Positions 45,651-54,636 of a stretch of DNA of 64,000 nucleotides are shown piece by piece. A model generated the notes under the pieces. The model did not search any database and was not told the origin of the DNA. It was given only the letters and a program-made list of their open reading frames with translations. The position numbers were made by a program, and so were the translations under genes. This DNA comes from Rhizobacter sp. AJA081-3 (GTDB lineage Bacteria > Pseudomonadota > Gammaproteobacteria > Burkholderiales > Burkholderiaceae_C): the NCBI RefSeq assembly GCF_017795745.1, contig NZ_CP059067.1, positions 5,146,001 to 5,210,000 of the forward strand. Reading direction: 5' to 3'. Position 1 is the stretch's first letter, and the number at the start of each line of letters is the position of its first letter.

Positions 45651-46115
45651 ATGGACATCGTTCACAGGATCGGCATCAAGGCACCCGCGGCGGATGTGTA
45701 CAAGGCGCTTGCCACCATCGAAGGCCTCGCCGGCTGGTGGACGCGCGACACCACGGGCAACGCGCAGCCCGGCGGCCACGTCGCCTTTCGCTTTCACACC
45801 GTGACGGGCGACGAGATCGGCGGCTTCACCATGGGCGTGCTCGAACAGACGCCCGACCACAAGGTGCGCTGGCAGGTCGAGGACGGGCCGGCGGAGTGGC
45901 TCGGCACCGAGGTCGAGTTCCAGCTGTCGCAGCAGGACGGCCAGACCATCGTGATGTTCGGCCACCGCCAGTGGCGCGACGCAGGCCCGGGCGGCGAGTT
46001 CATGGCCCACTGCAGCACCAAGTGGGCGACCTTCCTGCTGAGCCTGCGCGAACTCGTCGAGACTGGGCGCGGCCAGCCGGCACCCGACGACGTGAAGATC
46101 AGCAACTGGCACTAG
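45651..46115 (+). CDS. SRPBCC/AHSA1-family protein
   Basis: A 154-residue START-like (SRPBCC) protein: 'MDIVHRIGIKAPAADVYKALATIEGLAGWW', then 'AFRFHTVTGDEIGGFTM' and 'WATFLLSLRELVETGRG'. The family binds hydrophobic ligands in a deep cavity; the role here is unknown. ATG 45651 was preferred to one 39 bases upstream because the AHSA1 fold begins there, and AGAAGG lies just before it. Confidence 0.88.
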   Translation: MDIVHRIGIKAPAADVYKALATIEGLAGWWTRDTTGNAQPGGHVAFRFHTVTGDEIGGFTMGVLEQTPDHKVRWQVEDGPAEWLGTEVEFQLSQQDGQTIVMFGHRQWRDAGPGGEFMAHCSTKWATFLLSLRELVETGRGQPAPDDVKISNWH

Positions 46116-46648
46116 CGTGGAGCTGTAACCCTCGGCCCGCACTTCGCCTCGGGGCTCGCAATGACGTTGCACGCTTCGAAGGCCTCTGCGCGGATCCCCC
46201 CGCGAGTCGTGCGGTAGGGCCCGAAACACGCGGCGCTTTCATCGTAGAGGCGCCACCATGTCGTGCAGTCGGTGGACTCGGTGACGACTTCGGCCGGCCG
46301 CTTCGCGGGCCGTGGTGGCGCTGCGCGCGCAGGACCGGGCGAACCCGAGGCCGGAACGGCGGCCGGCTTCGCGGCGTCGCGAGCCGCCCTGGCACGATCG
46401 GCTTCGACACGCTGTTCGGCCGCGCGCTGTTGTTGCTCGGACAGCTCGTACTGCTGCGAGTCGGTGCACACGGCAATGCTCTGGTACCGCTCGGGCACGA
46501 CATCGGAGATCTGCGTGCGCCCGTTGCTGTCCACCCACCGGCAGATCGGCTTCGCTGCCAGCGGCGCCGCCAGCAGTGCCAGCGTCACGGCAACGAGCGC
46601 GACGTGATGCGCTGGCATCGAATCGGTGGGGCGCCTGGCATGCGGCAT
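46112..46648 (-). CDS. DUF4124-type exported protein
   Basis: A 178-residue protein with an N-terminal signal region and the DUF4124 feature 'PICRWVDSNGRTQISDVVPE' (residues about 34-53), followed by a charged coiled-coil stretch and a Cys-containing C terminus ('STDCTTWWRLYDESAACFGPYR'). A start at 46618 is possible. Function not established; DUF4124 proteins are periplasmic. It converges on the SRPBCC gene with a 4-base overlap. Confidence 0.78.
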   Translation of the reverse strand: MPHARRPTDSMPAHHVALVAVTLALLAAPLAAKPICRWVDSNGRTQISDVVPERYQSIAVCTDSQQYELSEQQQRAAEQRVEADRARAARDAAKPAAVPASGSPGPARAAPPRPAKRPAEVVTESTDCTTWWRLYDESAACFGPYRTTRGGIRAEAFEACNVIASPEAKCGPRVTAPR

Positions 46649-46656
46649 CGAAGTGC

Positions 46657-46995
46657 CTATTTCCTGACCGTGAGTTCGTCGTGGATCGTGTGCGCGCCGT
46701 CGGCGGCACGCGCGATACGGATGGCCTCGTCGATCTGTGCCTGATTGTCGAGCACGCCTGTCAGCCGCACATCGCCCTTCGTGGTGACGACGGCGATGTC
46801 GAAGCCCTCGAGCGCCTGCGCCTGACGCAGCGCCGTCTTCACGTGCTTCGTGACGTCGGCGTCGGCGACATGCGCCGTGTCGGAAGACGCCGCCGCGGGG
46901 TCGGCCAGCAGGTCCGGGGCCTTGGCGCAGCCCGCGAGGCCGATCGCCGCGAGGGCCGCGGCTGCGGCACGAAGAAGTCGAGGGTGCTGATTCAT
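46657..46995 (-). CDS. BON-domain lipoprotein
   Basis: A 112-residue lipoprotein (lipobox 'IGLAGCAKAP') with one BON domain ('VTKHVKTALRQAQALEGFDIAVVTTKGDVRLTGVL' in parts, 'AIRIARAADGAHTIHDELTV'). BON proteins bind phospholipid and stabilise the outer membrane under stress. It lies 8 bases upstream of the DUF4124-type gene on the same strand. Confidence 0.9.
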   Translation of the reverse strand: MNQHPRLLRAAAAALAAIGLAGCAKAPDLLADPAAASSDTAHVADADVTKHVKTALRQAQALEGFDIAVVTTKGDVRLTGVLDNQAQIDEAIRIARAADGAHTIHDELTVRK

Positions 46996-47241
46996 GGGCG
47001 TGGTTTGCTCGAGGTGGATCGTCGGGCAGCCGCACCGGCGTGACCTTGAGGTGTCGTGGCCGGGCTGTCTGTTCGTTGACGCGCATTGGGCAGCGAGCCG
47101 GCTTAACGTTTCCTGAGCGGCAAGCCCTGCAAGGCCGCTGGTTGCGACCTGTCAAGCAGCGCGAAGAACGCAACTCCCAGAATCGACCCGAATCGCCTGC
47201 GTGCTCTGCACGGCAAGGCCCTGTCGAATGCGAATGGATCG

Positions 47242-48489
47242 ATGACCGCCGCCGAACTGCTGGGACTGATCGTTGCCGCCCTGCTCCTGCAACTGATGGT
47301 GGGCATCGGTGTCTCCGTGCGGCGCTGGCGGGCCGCCGCGGCGGCGGCGCCATCGCCATCGCCGGCGGCCTCGAGCGCCCGAGCCGACAGCGCATGGGCG
47401 GGCTGGCGCGAGTTCCGCGTGTCGCAGCGTGGCTTCGAGGACACGGCGTTGTCGCAGTGTTCGTTCTACCTGCAGCCTGTCGATGGCCAGCCGCTGCCGG
47501 CATTCAAGCCGGGCCAGTTCCTGACCTTCTCGCTCGACGTCGCGCCGCAGGCGGCGGGCGAGCCGGCGCCGCCTCGCGCGATCACGCGTTGCTACTCCTT
47601 GTCGGATCGACCCGAGCCGATGCACTACCGGGTGACGATCAAGCGCGTGCCCGCGCCGGCCGGTCACCCCGAGGTCCCACCGGGCCAATCGTCCAGCCAC
47701 TTCCATGATCACGTGCAGGCTGGCGACATCCTGCGCGTGAAGGCGCCGGCCGGCCACTTCTGCATCGACCCCGATCCGGGCGTGCCCGTGGTGCTGATCG
47801 GCGGGGGCATCGGCATCACGCCGATGATGAGCATGCTGCGCTGGTGCATGGCCGAGCAGCCGCAGCGGGTGGTGCATCTGTACTACGGGCTGCGCAACAG
47901 CCGCGAGCATGCCTTCAAGCAGACGCTCGAGGCGTTCGCGGCGGCGCACCCGGCGCTGCGCCTGAACATCGCCTACAGCCGCCCCGGCGAGGCCGACCTG
48001 CAGGGGCGCGACTACCAGCACGCAGGGCACGTGGACGTCGAGCTGCTGCGGCGCACGCTGCCTCATGGGCGCCACCAGTTCTACGTTTGCGGGCCGCCCG
48101 CCATGATGGAGATGCTGGTGCCTGCGCTGGCAGCCTGGGGCGTGCCGCTGGCCGACATCCACTACGAGGCGTTCGGCCCGGCGTCCGTCAAGCTGCCCGG
48201 CGCTGCGCCAACTCTGGCGCCCGCCGCCACGGCAGCCGTCGAAGTGAGGTTCCAGCGCTCGGGCCGCACGCTGAGCTGGGACGGGCGTGACGCCTCGCTG
48301 CTCGACTTTGCCGAGCGGCACGGCATCGAGGTCGAGTCCGGTTGCCGCTCGGGCGGCTGCGGCAGTTGCGAGACACGCCTGCTCGAGGGCGCGGTGCAGT
48401 ACGAACACGCACCGGACCACGACGTGGCGCCGGGCCACTGCCTGCTCTGCGTGGGCCGGCCCGCGTCGCCCCTGGTGCTGGAGGCCTGA
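47242..48489 (+). CDS. Membrane-anchored FAD/NAD(P) oxidoreductase with C-terminal [2Fe-2S] domain
   Basis: A 415-residue electron-transfer flavoprotein. An N-terminal helix (residues about 7-27) anchors it. The FAD domain has 'RCYSLSD', the nucleotide domain 'VVLIGGGIGITPMMSML' and 'YVCGPPAMMEML', and the C terminus is a plant-type ferredoxin with ligands 'CRSGGCGSCETR' and 'HCLLC'. It should pass electrons between NAD(P)H and a one-electron partner. The next two genes, translationally coupled, encode a b-type membrane protein and a decahaem cytochrome, so the three probably form one complex. Confidence 0.9.
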   Translation: MTAAELLGLIVAALLLQLMVGIGVSVRRWRAAAAAAPSPSPAASSARADSAWAGWREFRVSQRGFEDTALSQCSFYLQPVDGQPLPAFKPGQFLTFSLDVAPQAAGEPAPPRAITRCYSLSDRPEPMHYRVTIKRVPAPAGHPEVPPGQSSSHFHDHVQAGDILRVKAPAGHFCIDPDPGVPVVLIGGGIGITPMMSMLRWCMAEQPQRVVHLYYGLRNSREHAFKQTLEAFAAAHPALRLNIAYSRPGEADLQGRDYQHAGHVDVELLRRTLPHGRHQFYVCGPPAMMEMLVPALAAWGVPLADIHYEAFGPASVKLPGAAPTLAPAATAAVEVRFQRSGRTLSWDGRDASLLDFAERHGIEVESGCRSGGCGSCETRLLEGAVQYEHAPDHDVAPGHCLLCVGRPASPLVLEA

Positions 48490-49073
48490 TGACGCTGCCC
48501 GCCCGGCTCCTGCGCCACGAGGTGCTGCCATTCCTGGGCAGCTTCGTCGCGCTGGCGCTCGTCTCGCTCGCCCTCGATGGCCTGCTGCACCTGCTCGACT
48601 TGCTGTGGATCGGCCGCTGGCTGGGCATTCCCGGCACGCTGCTGATCCTCGGGTCCACCGCCTACTCGCTGCGCAAGCGCAAGCTGATCCGCAGCGGCCA
48701 TCCGGCCACGTTGCTGCGCTGGCACGAGGTGCTGGCCTGGCTCGGCTCTCTGCTGGTGCTGGTGCACGCCGGCGTGCACTTCAACGCCATCCTCGGCTGG
48801 CTGGCCGTGTGGGCCATGCTGATCAACGTCGGCAGCGGGCTGACCGGCAAGTTCCTCCTGGACCGCTCGCGCCGGCGCCTCGAAGAGGCCCGCCAGCGCA
48901 TGCGCGAGCGCGGCCTCAGCGACGCCGAACTCGATGAGCGCCTGTACTGGGACAGCCTGACCTTCGACGTGGTCAAGAAGTGGCGCGTCGTGCACTTCCC
49001 GATCACGCTGGCCTTCACCGTGCTGGCCCTGGCGCACATCGTGGCGATCTTCCTGTTCTGGGGCTGGAAGTGA
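48489..49073 (+). CDS. Four-helix membrane protein, probable b-type cytochrome
   Basis: A 194-residue membrane protein with four predicted helices. Conserved His lie in 'WHEVLAWL', 'LVLVHAGVHFNA', 'VVHFPITLAF' and 'ALAHIVAIFLF', well placed to bind two b haems. A charged loop ('LLDRSRRRLEEARQRMRERG') separates helices. It resembles ferric-reductase-like or b561-like proteins. Its start overlaps the flavoprotein stop (TGATG) and its stop overlaps the next GTG start. Confidence 0.8.
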   Translation: MTLPARLLRHEVLPFLGSFVALALVSLALDGLLHLLDLLWIGRWLGIPGTLLILGSTAYSLRKRKLIRSGHPATLLRWHEVLAWLGSLLVLVHAGVHFNAILGWLAVWAMLINVGSGLTGKFLLDRSRRRLEEARQRMRERGLSDAELDERLYWDSLTFDVVKKWRVVHFPITLAFTVLALAHIVAIFLFWGWK

Positions 49074-49948
49074 AGAAGCCTCCCATCCTGATGATCGTCA
49101 TCGCGCTCAACCTGCTCGTGCTGGTGGCGCTGGTGTTCGCCTACCCGCACCTCATGGTGAGCCCGGGGCCGCTGGTCAAGGGCCACGCCGAACTCGCCAC
49201 CGACTGCTTTGCCTGCCATGCCGCCTGGCGGGGGGCATCGTCGGGCCGGTGCGCCGAGTGCCATGCCATCGCCGACGTCGGCCTGAAGACGACCAAGGGC
49301 GTGCCCATCGCCACCGGCACCATCAAGGGCTCGTTCCACCAGCAGCTCATCGAGCAGGACTGCATGGCGTGCCACAGCGACCACCAGGGCCCGAAGCTCA
49401 CCAAGCGCAGCCGCAAGCCGTTCTCGCACGAGCTGCTGAAGGTGCCAGTGCGCGACACCTGCGCCTCATGCCACGCGGCGCCCAAGGACACCGTGCACCG
49501 CGGGCTCAAGGTCGAATGCTCGAAGTGCCATGAGAGCCAGGCCTGGAAGCCGGCGCACTTCGACCATGCGCTGCTGGCCCAGGCCGAGCTGGATCGCTGC
49601 GAGAGCTGCCACAACGCCCCGACCGATCGGCTGCATCGGCAGATCCAGGGCAGTTGCAAGACGTGCCACAAGACCGAGGCCTGGAAGCCGGCGACCTTCG
49701 ACCACAACAAGTACTTCGTGCTCGACCGCGACCACGAAGCCACCTGCGACACCTGCCACAAGAACAACGACTACAGCCGCTACACCTGCTATGGCTGCCA
49801 CGAGCACTCGCAGGCGAAGGTCCGCGCGGAGCACGTCGAGGAAGGCATCCAGAACTTCGAGAACTGCGTGGAGTGCCACCGGGACCCGCGTGTCGAGCCC
49901 GAGAAGAAGGGTGGCGGGCGAGAACGGGGCGGCCGCGAGAGGGACTGA
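49070..49948 (+). CDS. Decahaem c-type cytochrome
   Basis: A 292-residue cytochrome with an uncleaved-looking N-terminal helix ('ILMIVIALNLLVLVALVFAY') and ten CXXCH motifs: CFACH, CAECH, CMACH, CASCH, CSKCH, CESCH, CKTCH, CDTCH, CYGCH and CVECH. Internal near-repeats ('ESQAWKPAHFDH', 'KTEAWKPATFDH') show it arose by module duplication, as in cytochrome c7/c3 proteins. It should lie in the periplasm, taking electrons from or giving them to the b-type protein encoded just upstream. The GTG start at 49070 overlaps the preceding stop. Confidence 0.92.
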   Translation: MKKPPILMIVIALNLLVLVALVFAYPHLMVSPGPLVKGHAELATDCFACHAAWRGASSGRCAECHAIADVGLKTTKGVPIATGTIKGSFHQQLIEQDCMACHSDHQGPKLTKRSRKPFSHELLKVPVRDTCASCHAAPKDTVHRGLKVECSKCHESQAWKPAHFDHALLAQAELDRCESCHNAPTDRLHRQIQGSCKTCHKTEAWKPATFDHNKYFVLDRDHEATCDTCHKNNDYSRYTCYGCHEHSQAKVRAEHVEEGIQNFENCVECHRDPRVEPEKKGGGRERGGRERD

Positions 49949-49969
49949 GCCGCCGGAGCGCGTCGGTTT

Positions 49970-49985
49970 TGTCGCAAACCCTTCA
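49970..49985 (+). promoter_or_regulatory. Degenerate NifA-type site of nifE
   Basis: TGT-N10-TCA (TGTCGCAAACCCTTCA), one base off the TGT-N10-ACA consensus, preceded by the shared TTTGTCGCAAA. It is 67 bases upstream of the nifE -24 element. Confidence 0.55.
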
Positions 49986-50052
49986 TCGCCCGTGCGGCCG
50001 GTGGTGCGCGCCAAGTCCTTGATTTCATGCAGCTTCCGGCGCGCGGCCGCGG

Positions 50053-50068
50053 TGGCACCGATCCTGCA
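50053..50068 (+). promoter_or_regulatory. Sigma-54 promoter of nifE
   Basis: TGGCAC-CGATCC-TGCA: GG at 50054-50055 and GC at 50066-50067, 10 bases apart. The predicted start is about 23 bases before the nifE ATG. Confidence 0.85.
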
Positions 50069-50101
50069 ATGCAGCCTCCCATCCGCACGTGGAGGCCCCG
50101 C

Positions 50102-51523
50102 ATGTCCGCATCGTTGAACGCCAAGATCGCCCAGGTCTTCGACGAGCCCGGCTGCGACGTCAACCAGTCCAAGGACGCCAAGGCGCGCAAGGCGGGCTGC
50201 ACGAAGCAGCTCACGCCGGGCGCGGCGGCCGGCGGATGCGCCTTCGACGGCGCGAAGATCGCATTGCAGCCGATCGTCGACGTGGCGCACCTGGTGCATG
50301 GGCCGATCGCCTGCGAGGGCAACTCGTGGGACAACCGGCACAGCGCGTCCAGCGGCCCGCAGACCTACCGCACCGGCTTCACCACCGACATCAACGAGTT
50401 CGACGTCGTCTACGGCGGCGAGAAGCGGCTGTTCAAGGCGATCCGCGAGATCATCGAGAAGGTCGACCCGCCGGCGGTGTTCGTCTACCAGACCTGCGTG
50501 ACGGCGATGATCGGCGACGACGTCGAGGCGGTGTGCCGCAAGGCCAGCGAGAAGTTCGGCAAGCCGGTCATCCCGGTCAACTCGCCGGGTTTCGCGGGGC
50601 CGAAGAATCTGGGCAACAAGCTCGGCGCCGAGGCGCTGCTCGATCACGTGATCGGCACCGTCGAGCCCGAGCTCACGACGCCCTACGACATCAACATCAT
50701 CGGCGAGTACAACCTGTCGGGCGAGCTCTGGCAGGTCAAGCCGCTGCTCGACGCGCTGGGCGTGCGCATCGCGAGCTGCATCTCGGGCGACGGCCGCTAC
50801 AACGAGATCGCCTCCAGCCACCGTGCGCGCGCCAACATGATGGTGTGCAGCAAGTCGATGATCAACGTGGCCACGCGCATGCAGCAGCGCTGGGGCATCC
50901 CGTACTTCGAGGGCTCCTTCTACGGCATCAGCGACATGAGCATGACGCTGCGCGAGATCGCGCGGCTGCTCGTCGAGCGCGGCGCGCCGGCCGAACTGCA
51001 GGGCCGCACCGAGGCGCTGATCGTGGCCGAGGAAGCGCGCGCCTGGGAGCGCATCCGCGCTTACCGCGAGCGGCTGGCGGGCAAGAAGGTGCTGCTGATC
51101 ACCGGCGGCGTGAAAAGCTGGTCGGTGGTGTCGGCGCTGCAGGAGGCCGGGCTGGAGGTGGTGGGCACCAGCACCAAGAAGAGCACCAAGGAAGACAAGC
51201 AGAAGATCAAGGAGATCATGGGCCTGACCTCCGAAGACAGCGCGCACATGATCGACGACATGACGCCGCGCGAGATGTACGCGATGTTGCGCGACGCCCG
51301 TGCCGACATCATGCTCAGCGGCGGGCGCAGCCAGTTCGTCGCACTGAAGGCGCGCATGCCCTGGATGGACATCAACCAGGAACGGCATCACGCCTTCGCG
51401 GGCTACGAGGGCATGGTCACGATGGTGGCCGAGATCGACAAGGCGCTGTTCAACCCGGTGTGGCGGGAGGTGCGGTCGCCTGCGCCTTGGGATGTGGTGG
51501 ATCCGTTGTTGGTGGAGGCTTGA
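50102..51523 (+). CDS. nifE: FeMo-cofactor scaffold protein NifE
   Basis: A 473-residue NifE, alpha-like subunit of the NifEN scaffold where the NifB product is matured to FeMo-co. It has 'GGCAFDGAKIALQPIVDVAHLVHGPIACEGNSWD' in parts, 'YQTCVTAMIGDDVEAV' and 'NSPGFAGPKNLG', characteristic of NifE. ATG 50102 was chosen over an upstream ATG because it follows the sigma-54 promoter and starts the conserved N terminus. A 584-bp repeat-rich gap separates it from nifN. Confidence 0.98.
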   Translation: MSASLNAKIAQVFDEPGCDVNQSKDAKARKAGCTKQLTPGAAAGGCAFDGAKIALQPIVDVAHLVHGPIACEGNSWDNRHSASSGPQTYRTGFTTDINEFDVVYGGEKRLFKAIREIIEKVDPPAVFVYQTCVTAMIGDDVEAVCRKASEKFGKPVIPVNSPGFAGPKNLGNKLGAEALLDHVIGTVEPELTTPYDINIIGEYNLSGELWQVKPLLDALGVRIASCISGDGRYNEIASSHRARANMMVCSKSMINVATRMQQRWGIPYFEGSFYGISDMSMTLREIARLLVERGAPAELQGRTEALIVAEEARAWERIRAYRERLAGKKVLLITGGVKSWSVVSALQEAGLEVVGTSTKKSTKEDKQKIKEIMGLTSEDSAHMIDDMTPREMYAMLRDARADIMLSGGRSQFVALKARMPWMDINQERHHAFAGYEGMVTMVAEIDKALFNPVWREVRSPAPWDVVDPLLVEA

Positions 51524-52107
51524 GTCGTGGCGCTCCCTGGCTCTTCCATCGCTGCGCGTCGCGGCAGGCGCTGCCCGCTGGGGGCTCATGCCGGGGCGGT
51601 CGGCGCTGCGCGCCGACTCCACTGCGATGCTCGCACCGGGGTCGTGCCGCAGAACTCACTTCGCTCCCTGCGGGAGCTGCGTTCAAACAGCCGCGGCAAG
51701 CATGACAACGAAGCGCGCTCACGCGCGCCGACCCCGGCGCTGCGCTTCTCGTCGCCCCAGAAATCGCCCCCAGCGGGCAGCGCCCGCCGCGAAGTCCACC
51801 TGTGGTTCTCATTCACCGGCACACCACCTCTGGTTCAGCAAAGGCGCGCCCGGGTGGGCGGAGGCGCGCCTCTGAGGTGCCGAGAAGCGCAGGGCTCGTG
51901 GCCGCGCGCGCAGCGCGCATCGTCTTCTGACTCGTCAACGCTGTCCGAGCGTAGCGACCGCAGGTCGCGGAGCGAGTTCGGCGGCGGGGCCATGAGACCG
52001 AGCATCGCAGGGGAGTCGGCGCAACGCGCCGACCGCCGAGGCGAAGCGCCGCAGCCCACCCGGGCTCGCCTTTGCCGCGCCACAACCCACATCGAGAGGG
52101 CAAACAA
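51524..52107. repeat. Two inverted, diverged copies of a ~235-bp palindromic repeat between nifE and nifN
   Basis: Element A (51559-51792) has 27-base inverted ends with 26 of 27 matches; element B (51838-52075) has 22-base inverted ends with 21 of 22 matches. The two are related in inverted orientation: 51597-51633 matches the reverse complement of 51999-52035 at 33 of 37 bases. Open frames inside translate to Arg/Ser-rich sequence that differs between strands, so I do not call a gene. It looks like a dispersed non-coding element inserted in the nif operon. Confidence 0.75.
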
Positions 52108-53526
52108 ATGGCGCTAGTCACCGAATCCAAGAAGGCCTGCGCCGTCAACCCGCTGAAGATGAGTCAGCCGCTCGGCGCGAGCTACGCGTTCATGGGCCTG
52201 GAGTCGTGCATGCCGATGATGCACGGCTCGCAGGGTTGCACCTCCTTCGGCGTGGTGCTGCTGGTGCGCCACTTCAAGGAGGCGATCCCGCTGCAGACCA
52301 CGGCGATGAACGAGGTCACCACCATCCTCGGCGGCTACGACAACCTCGAGAAGGCGCTGCTCAATATCCGCAGCCGCGCCAAGCCGGCGATCATCGCGAT
52401 CTGCTCCACGGGCCTGACCGAAACCAAGGGCGACGACGTCGACGGCTACATCCGCCTGGCGCGGCAGAAGCACCCCGAGCTGGCCGACACCGAGATCGTC
52501 TACGTCTCCACGCCCGACTACGTCGGTGCGTTCCAGGACGGCTGGGCGAAGGCGGTAAAGATGCTCGTGTCGACGCTGCCGGTGCTGGACGTCGAGAAGC
52601 GTCCGAAGCAAGTCAACGTCCTGCCGGGCTGCCACCTGACGCCCGGCGATCTGGAAGAGCTGCGCGAGATCGTCGAGTCCTTCGGCCTGCAGCCGGTGTT
52701 CGTGCCCGATGTGTCGGGCTCACTCGACGGTCACATCCCGGAGCAGTGGCTCGGCACCACCATCGGCGGCACGCCGCTGGCCGAGCTGCGCAGGCTCGGC
52801 GCCGCTGCGCACACGCTGGCCATCGGCGAGCAGATGCGGCCGGCCGCGCAGGCGCTGGCCGATCGCTGCGGCGTGCCCTTCACGCTGTTCGATCGCCTCA
52901 CCGGCCTGAGCGCCAGCGACGCCTTCGTGAAGACGCTCGCCGAGCTGTCCGGCCAGCCGGTGCCCGCCAAGCTGCGCCGCCAGCGCAGCCAGCTGGTCGA
53001 CGCCATGCTCGATGGCCACTTCCACCTCGGCAACGTGAAGGTGGCGATCGCCGCCGAACCCGACCTGCTGTGGTCCACCGGCATGTTCCTCGCCGAGATG
53101 GGCATGGAGCTGGGCGTGTGCGTCACCACCACCTCGTCGCCGCTGCTCGAGAAGCTGCCGACCAGCGAGGTGCTGATCGGTGACCTCGAAGACTTCGAGC
53201 GCAGCGCCGCTGCGGCGGGCTGCGACCTGCTGATGACGCATTCGCATGGGCGCCAGGCCGCGCAGCGGCTCGCCAAGCCGCTGTTCCGCATCGGCATCCC
53301 GATGTTCGACCGTGTCGGCAACGCGCACATCTGCCACGTCGGCTACCGCGGCACGCGCAACCTCGTCTACGCCGTGGGCAATCTGATGATCGACCAGATC
53401 GCCCACCACGGCCCGCAGGACTGGCCGCTGCCCGCCGCGTCGCGCGTGGCTGCCGTGGCGCATGTGCCGGCACGCATCGAGCGCCTGCCGAAGCCGGGCG
53501 ACCAGCTCGCGCCGGCCAGCGCCTGA
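52108..53526 (+). CDS. nifN: FeMo-cofactor scaffold protein NifN
   Basis: A 472-residue NifN, the beta-like subunit of the NifEN scaffold. It shows 'CAVNPLKMSQPLGASYAFMG', 'PMMHGSQGCTSFGVVLLVRHFKE', 'ICSTGLTETKGDDVDGYI' and 'LPGCHLTPGDLEELREIVE'. No own promoter is evident; the repeat-filled 584-bp gap from nifE means it is either read through or has an unrecognised promoter. The next gene, nifX, starts 30 bases later. Confidence 0.98.
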   Translation: MALVTESKKACAVNPLKMSQPLGASYAFMGLESCMPMMHGSQGCTSFGVVLLVRHFKEAIPLQTTAMNEVTTILGGYDNLEKALLNIRSRAKPAIIAICSTGLTETKGDDVDGYIRLARQKHPELADTEIVYVSTPDYVGAFQDGWAKAVKMLVSTLPVLDVEKRPKQVNVLPGCHLTPGDLEELREIVESFGLQPVFVPDVSGSLDGHIPEQWLGTTIGGTPLAELRRLGAAAHTLAIGEQMRPAAQALADRCGVPFTLFDRLTGLSASDAFVKTLAELSGQPVPAKLRRQRSQLVDAMLDGHFHLGNVKVAIAAEPDLLWSTGMFLAEMGMELGVCVTTTSSPLLEKLPTSEVLIGDLEDFERSAAAAGCDLLMTHSHGRQAAQRLAKPLFRIGIPMFDRVGNAHICHVGYRGTRNLVYAVGNLMIDQIAHHGPQDWPLPAASRVAAVAHVPARIERLPKPGDQLAPASA

Positions 53527-53556
53527 ACCTTTGTTGAACCTACTTCGGGAGCGTCC

Positions 53557-53970
53557 ATGAAGATCGCCTTTGCCACCCAGGACCAGCAGCGCGTCGACGC
53601 GCATTTCGGCTGGGCCAAGCACCTCGCGGTGTACGAGATCTCGCCCACGGGCTACGGCTTCGTGCAGGACTTCGGCTTCGGCGAAGACCTCGCCGAAGAC
53701 GGCAACGAGGACAAGCTCGCACCCAAGCTCGACGCCATCAAGGACTGCGCCATCGTCTACGTGGCCGCCATCGGCGGCTCGGCAGCGGCACGCGTGGTGG
53801 CCAGCAAGATCCACCCGATCAAGGTGACCCAGCCCGAGCCCATCCTCGAGATCCTCGACAAGCTGCAGGGTGTGCTCCAGGGCACGCCGCCGCCCTGGCT
53901 GCGCAAGGCGCTGCTCAAGGACCAGCCGCGCGCGGTGGACTTCGACAGCGACGACGAGGTGAAGGCATGA
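53557..53970 (+). CDS. nifX: NifX
   Basis: A 137-residue NifX, which binds NifB-co and the VK-cluster and passes cofactor precursors between NifB and NifEN. It shares the fold of the NifB C-terminal domain: '[28 protein letters not shown]', then '[27 protein letters not shown]'. It overlaps the DUF269 gene by 4 bases. Confidence 0.96.
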   Translation: MKIAFATQDQQRVDAHFGWAKHLAVYEISPTGYGFVQDFGFGEDLAEDGNEDKLAPKLDAIKDCAIVYVAAIGGSAAARVVASKIHPIKVTQPEPILEILDKLQGVLQGTPPPWLRKALLKDQPRAVDFDSDDEVKA

Positions 53971-54446
53971 GCGCCGATACCGTGGTGGACGCGACCGACG
54001 ACGCCGCGCTGCTCGACGCTGCCTTCGTGCGCGAGCTGATCAAGCAGATCCGCGCGCAGGACACGCACGGCACCTGGGAGGGCAAGAGCGACCTGAAGCT
54101 GCTCGAGCCCTACATCCTCAGCGCCGAACAGCGCCGCGCGCTGCCGCTGATGGGCGACCCCGATCCCGACACGTTGTGGCGGCTGGACCTGTTCCACAAC
54201 GCCATCGGCCTGGCCATCGAGCGCGCCACCAAGTGCATGGTCTCGCCGATGACGAAGATGAGCCACGAAGGTTTCGGCCGCACGGTGCTCACCACCGGCC
54301 GGCTGATCGTGGTGAATCGCCACCTGCGCGACGTGCACCGCTTCGGCTTCCCGAGCCTGGCCAAGCTGGCCGAGGCCGGCAACAAGTACGTGGCCGAAGG
54401 GGTCGCGATGATCGAGAAGTACCCGGAGGTCGCCCACTATGGATGA
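53967..54446 (+). CDS. NifX-associated nitrogen fixation protein (DUF269)
   Basis: A 159-residue DUF269 protein: '[28 protein letters not shown]', '[26 protein letters not shown]', '[27 protein letters not shown]'. It is nearly always next to nifX. Its role is unknown but it is linked to FeMo-co assembly. It overlaps the flanking genes at both ends (4 and 8 bases). Confidence 0.94.
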   Translation: MSADTVVDATDDAALLDAAFVRELIKQIRAQDTHGTWEGKSDLKLLEPYILSAEQRRALPLMGDPDPDTLWRLDLFHNAIGLAIERATKCMVSPMTKMSHEGFGRTVLTTGRLIVVNRHLRDVHRFGFPSLAKLAEAGNKYVAEGVAMIEKYPEVAHYG

Positions 54447-54636
54447 CATCGATGTCTTGAAGGCCGAGCTGAAGAAGCTCAACGCACGCGCCACGCAGGC
54501 GAAGATGGACCTGCACGACCTGTCGGAGGAACTGCCGACGAACTGGGAGCGCATCCCCGAGGTCGCCAAGGTGGCGCACGAGGCGCATGTGGCTCTGATG
54601 GCCGCGCGCAAGCGGCTGGCGGAGGTGTCGACATGA
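54439..54636 (+). CDS. CCE_0567-family metalloprotein (DUF683)
   Basis: A 65-residue helical-hairpin protein ('[37 protein letters not shown]' in parts, '[15 protein letters not shown]'). The cyanobacterial CCE_0567 structure is a two-helix bundle that can bind metal at its His residues. It belongs with nifX-DUF269 in nif operons. It overlaps the neighbours by 8 and 4 bases. Confidence 0.92.
   Translation: MDDIDVLKAELKKLNARATQAKMDLHDLSEELPTNWERIPEVAKVAHEAHVALMAARKRLAEVST

Noticed and set aside
52061-52076. GG-N10-GC spacing upstream of nifN as a sigma-54 promoter
   Set aside because: Only the -12 half (TTTGC) fits; the -24 half lacks CACG, and the sequence is the inverted end of a repeat element.
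51450-52148. Open reading frames of 70-127 codons in the nifE-nifN gap
   Set aside because: They overlap on both strands and follow the inverted repeats, with Arg/Ser-rich composition and no ribosome site.
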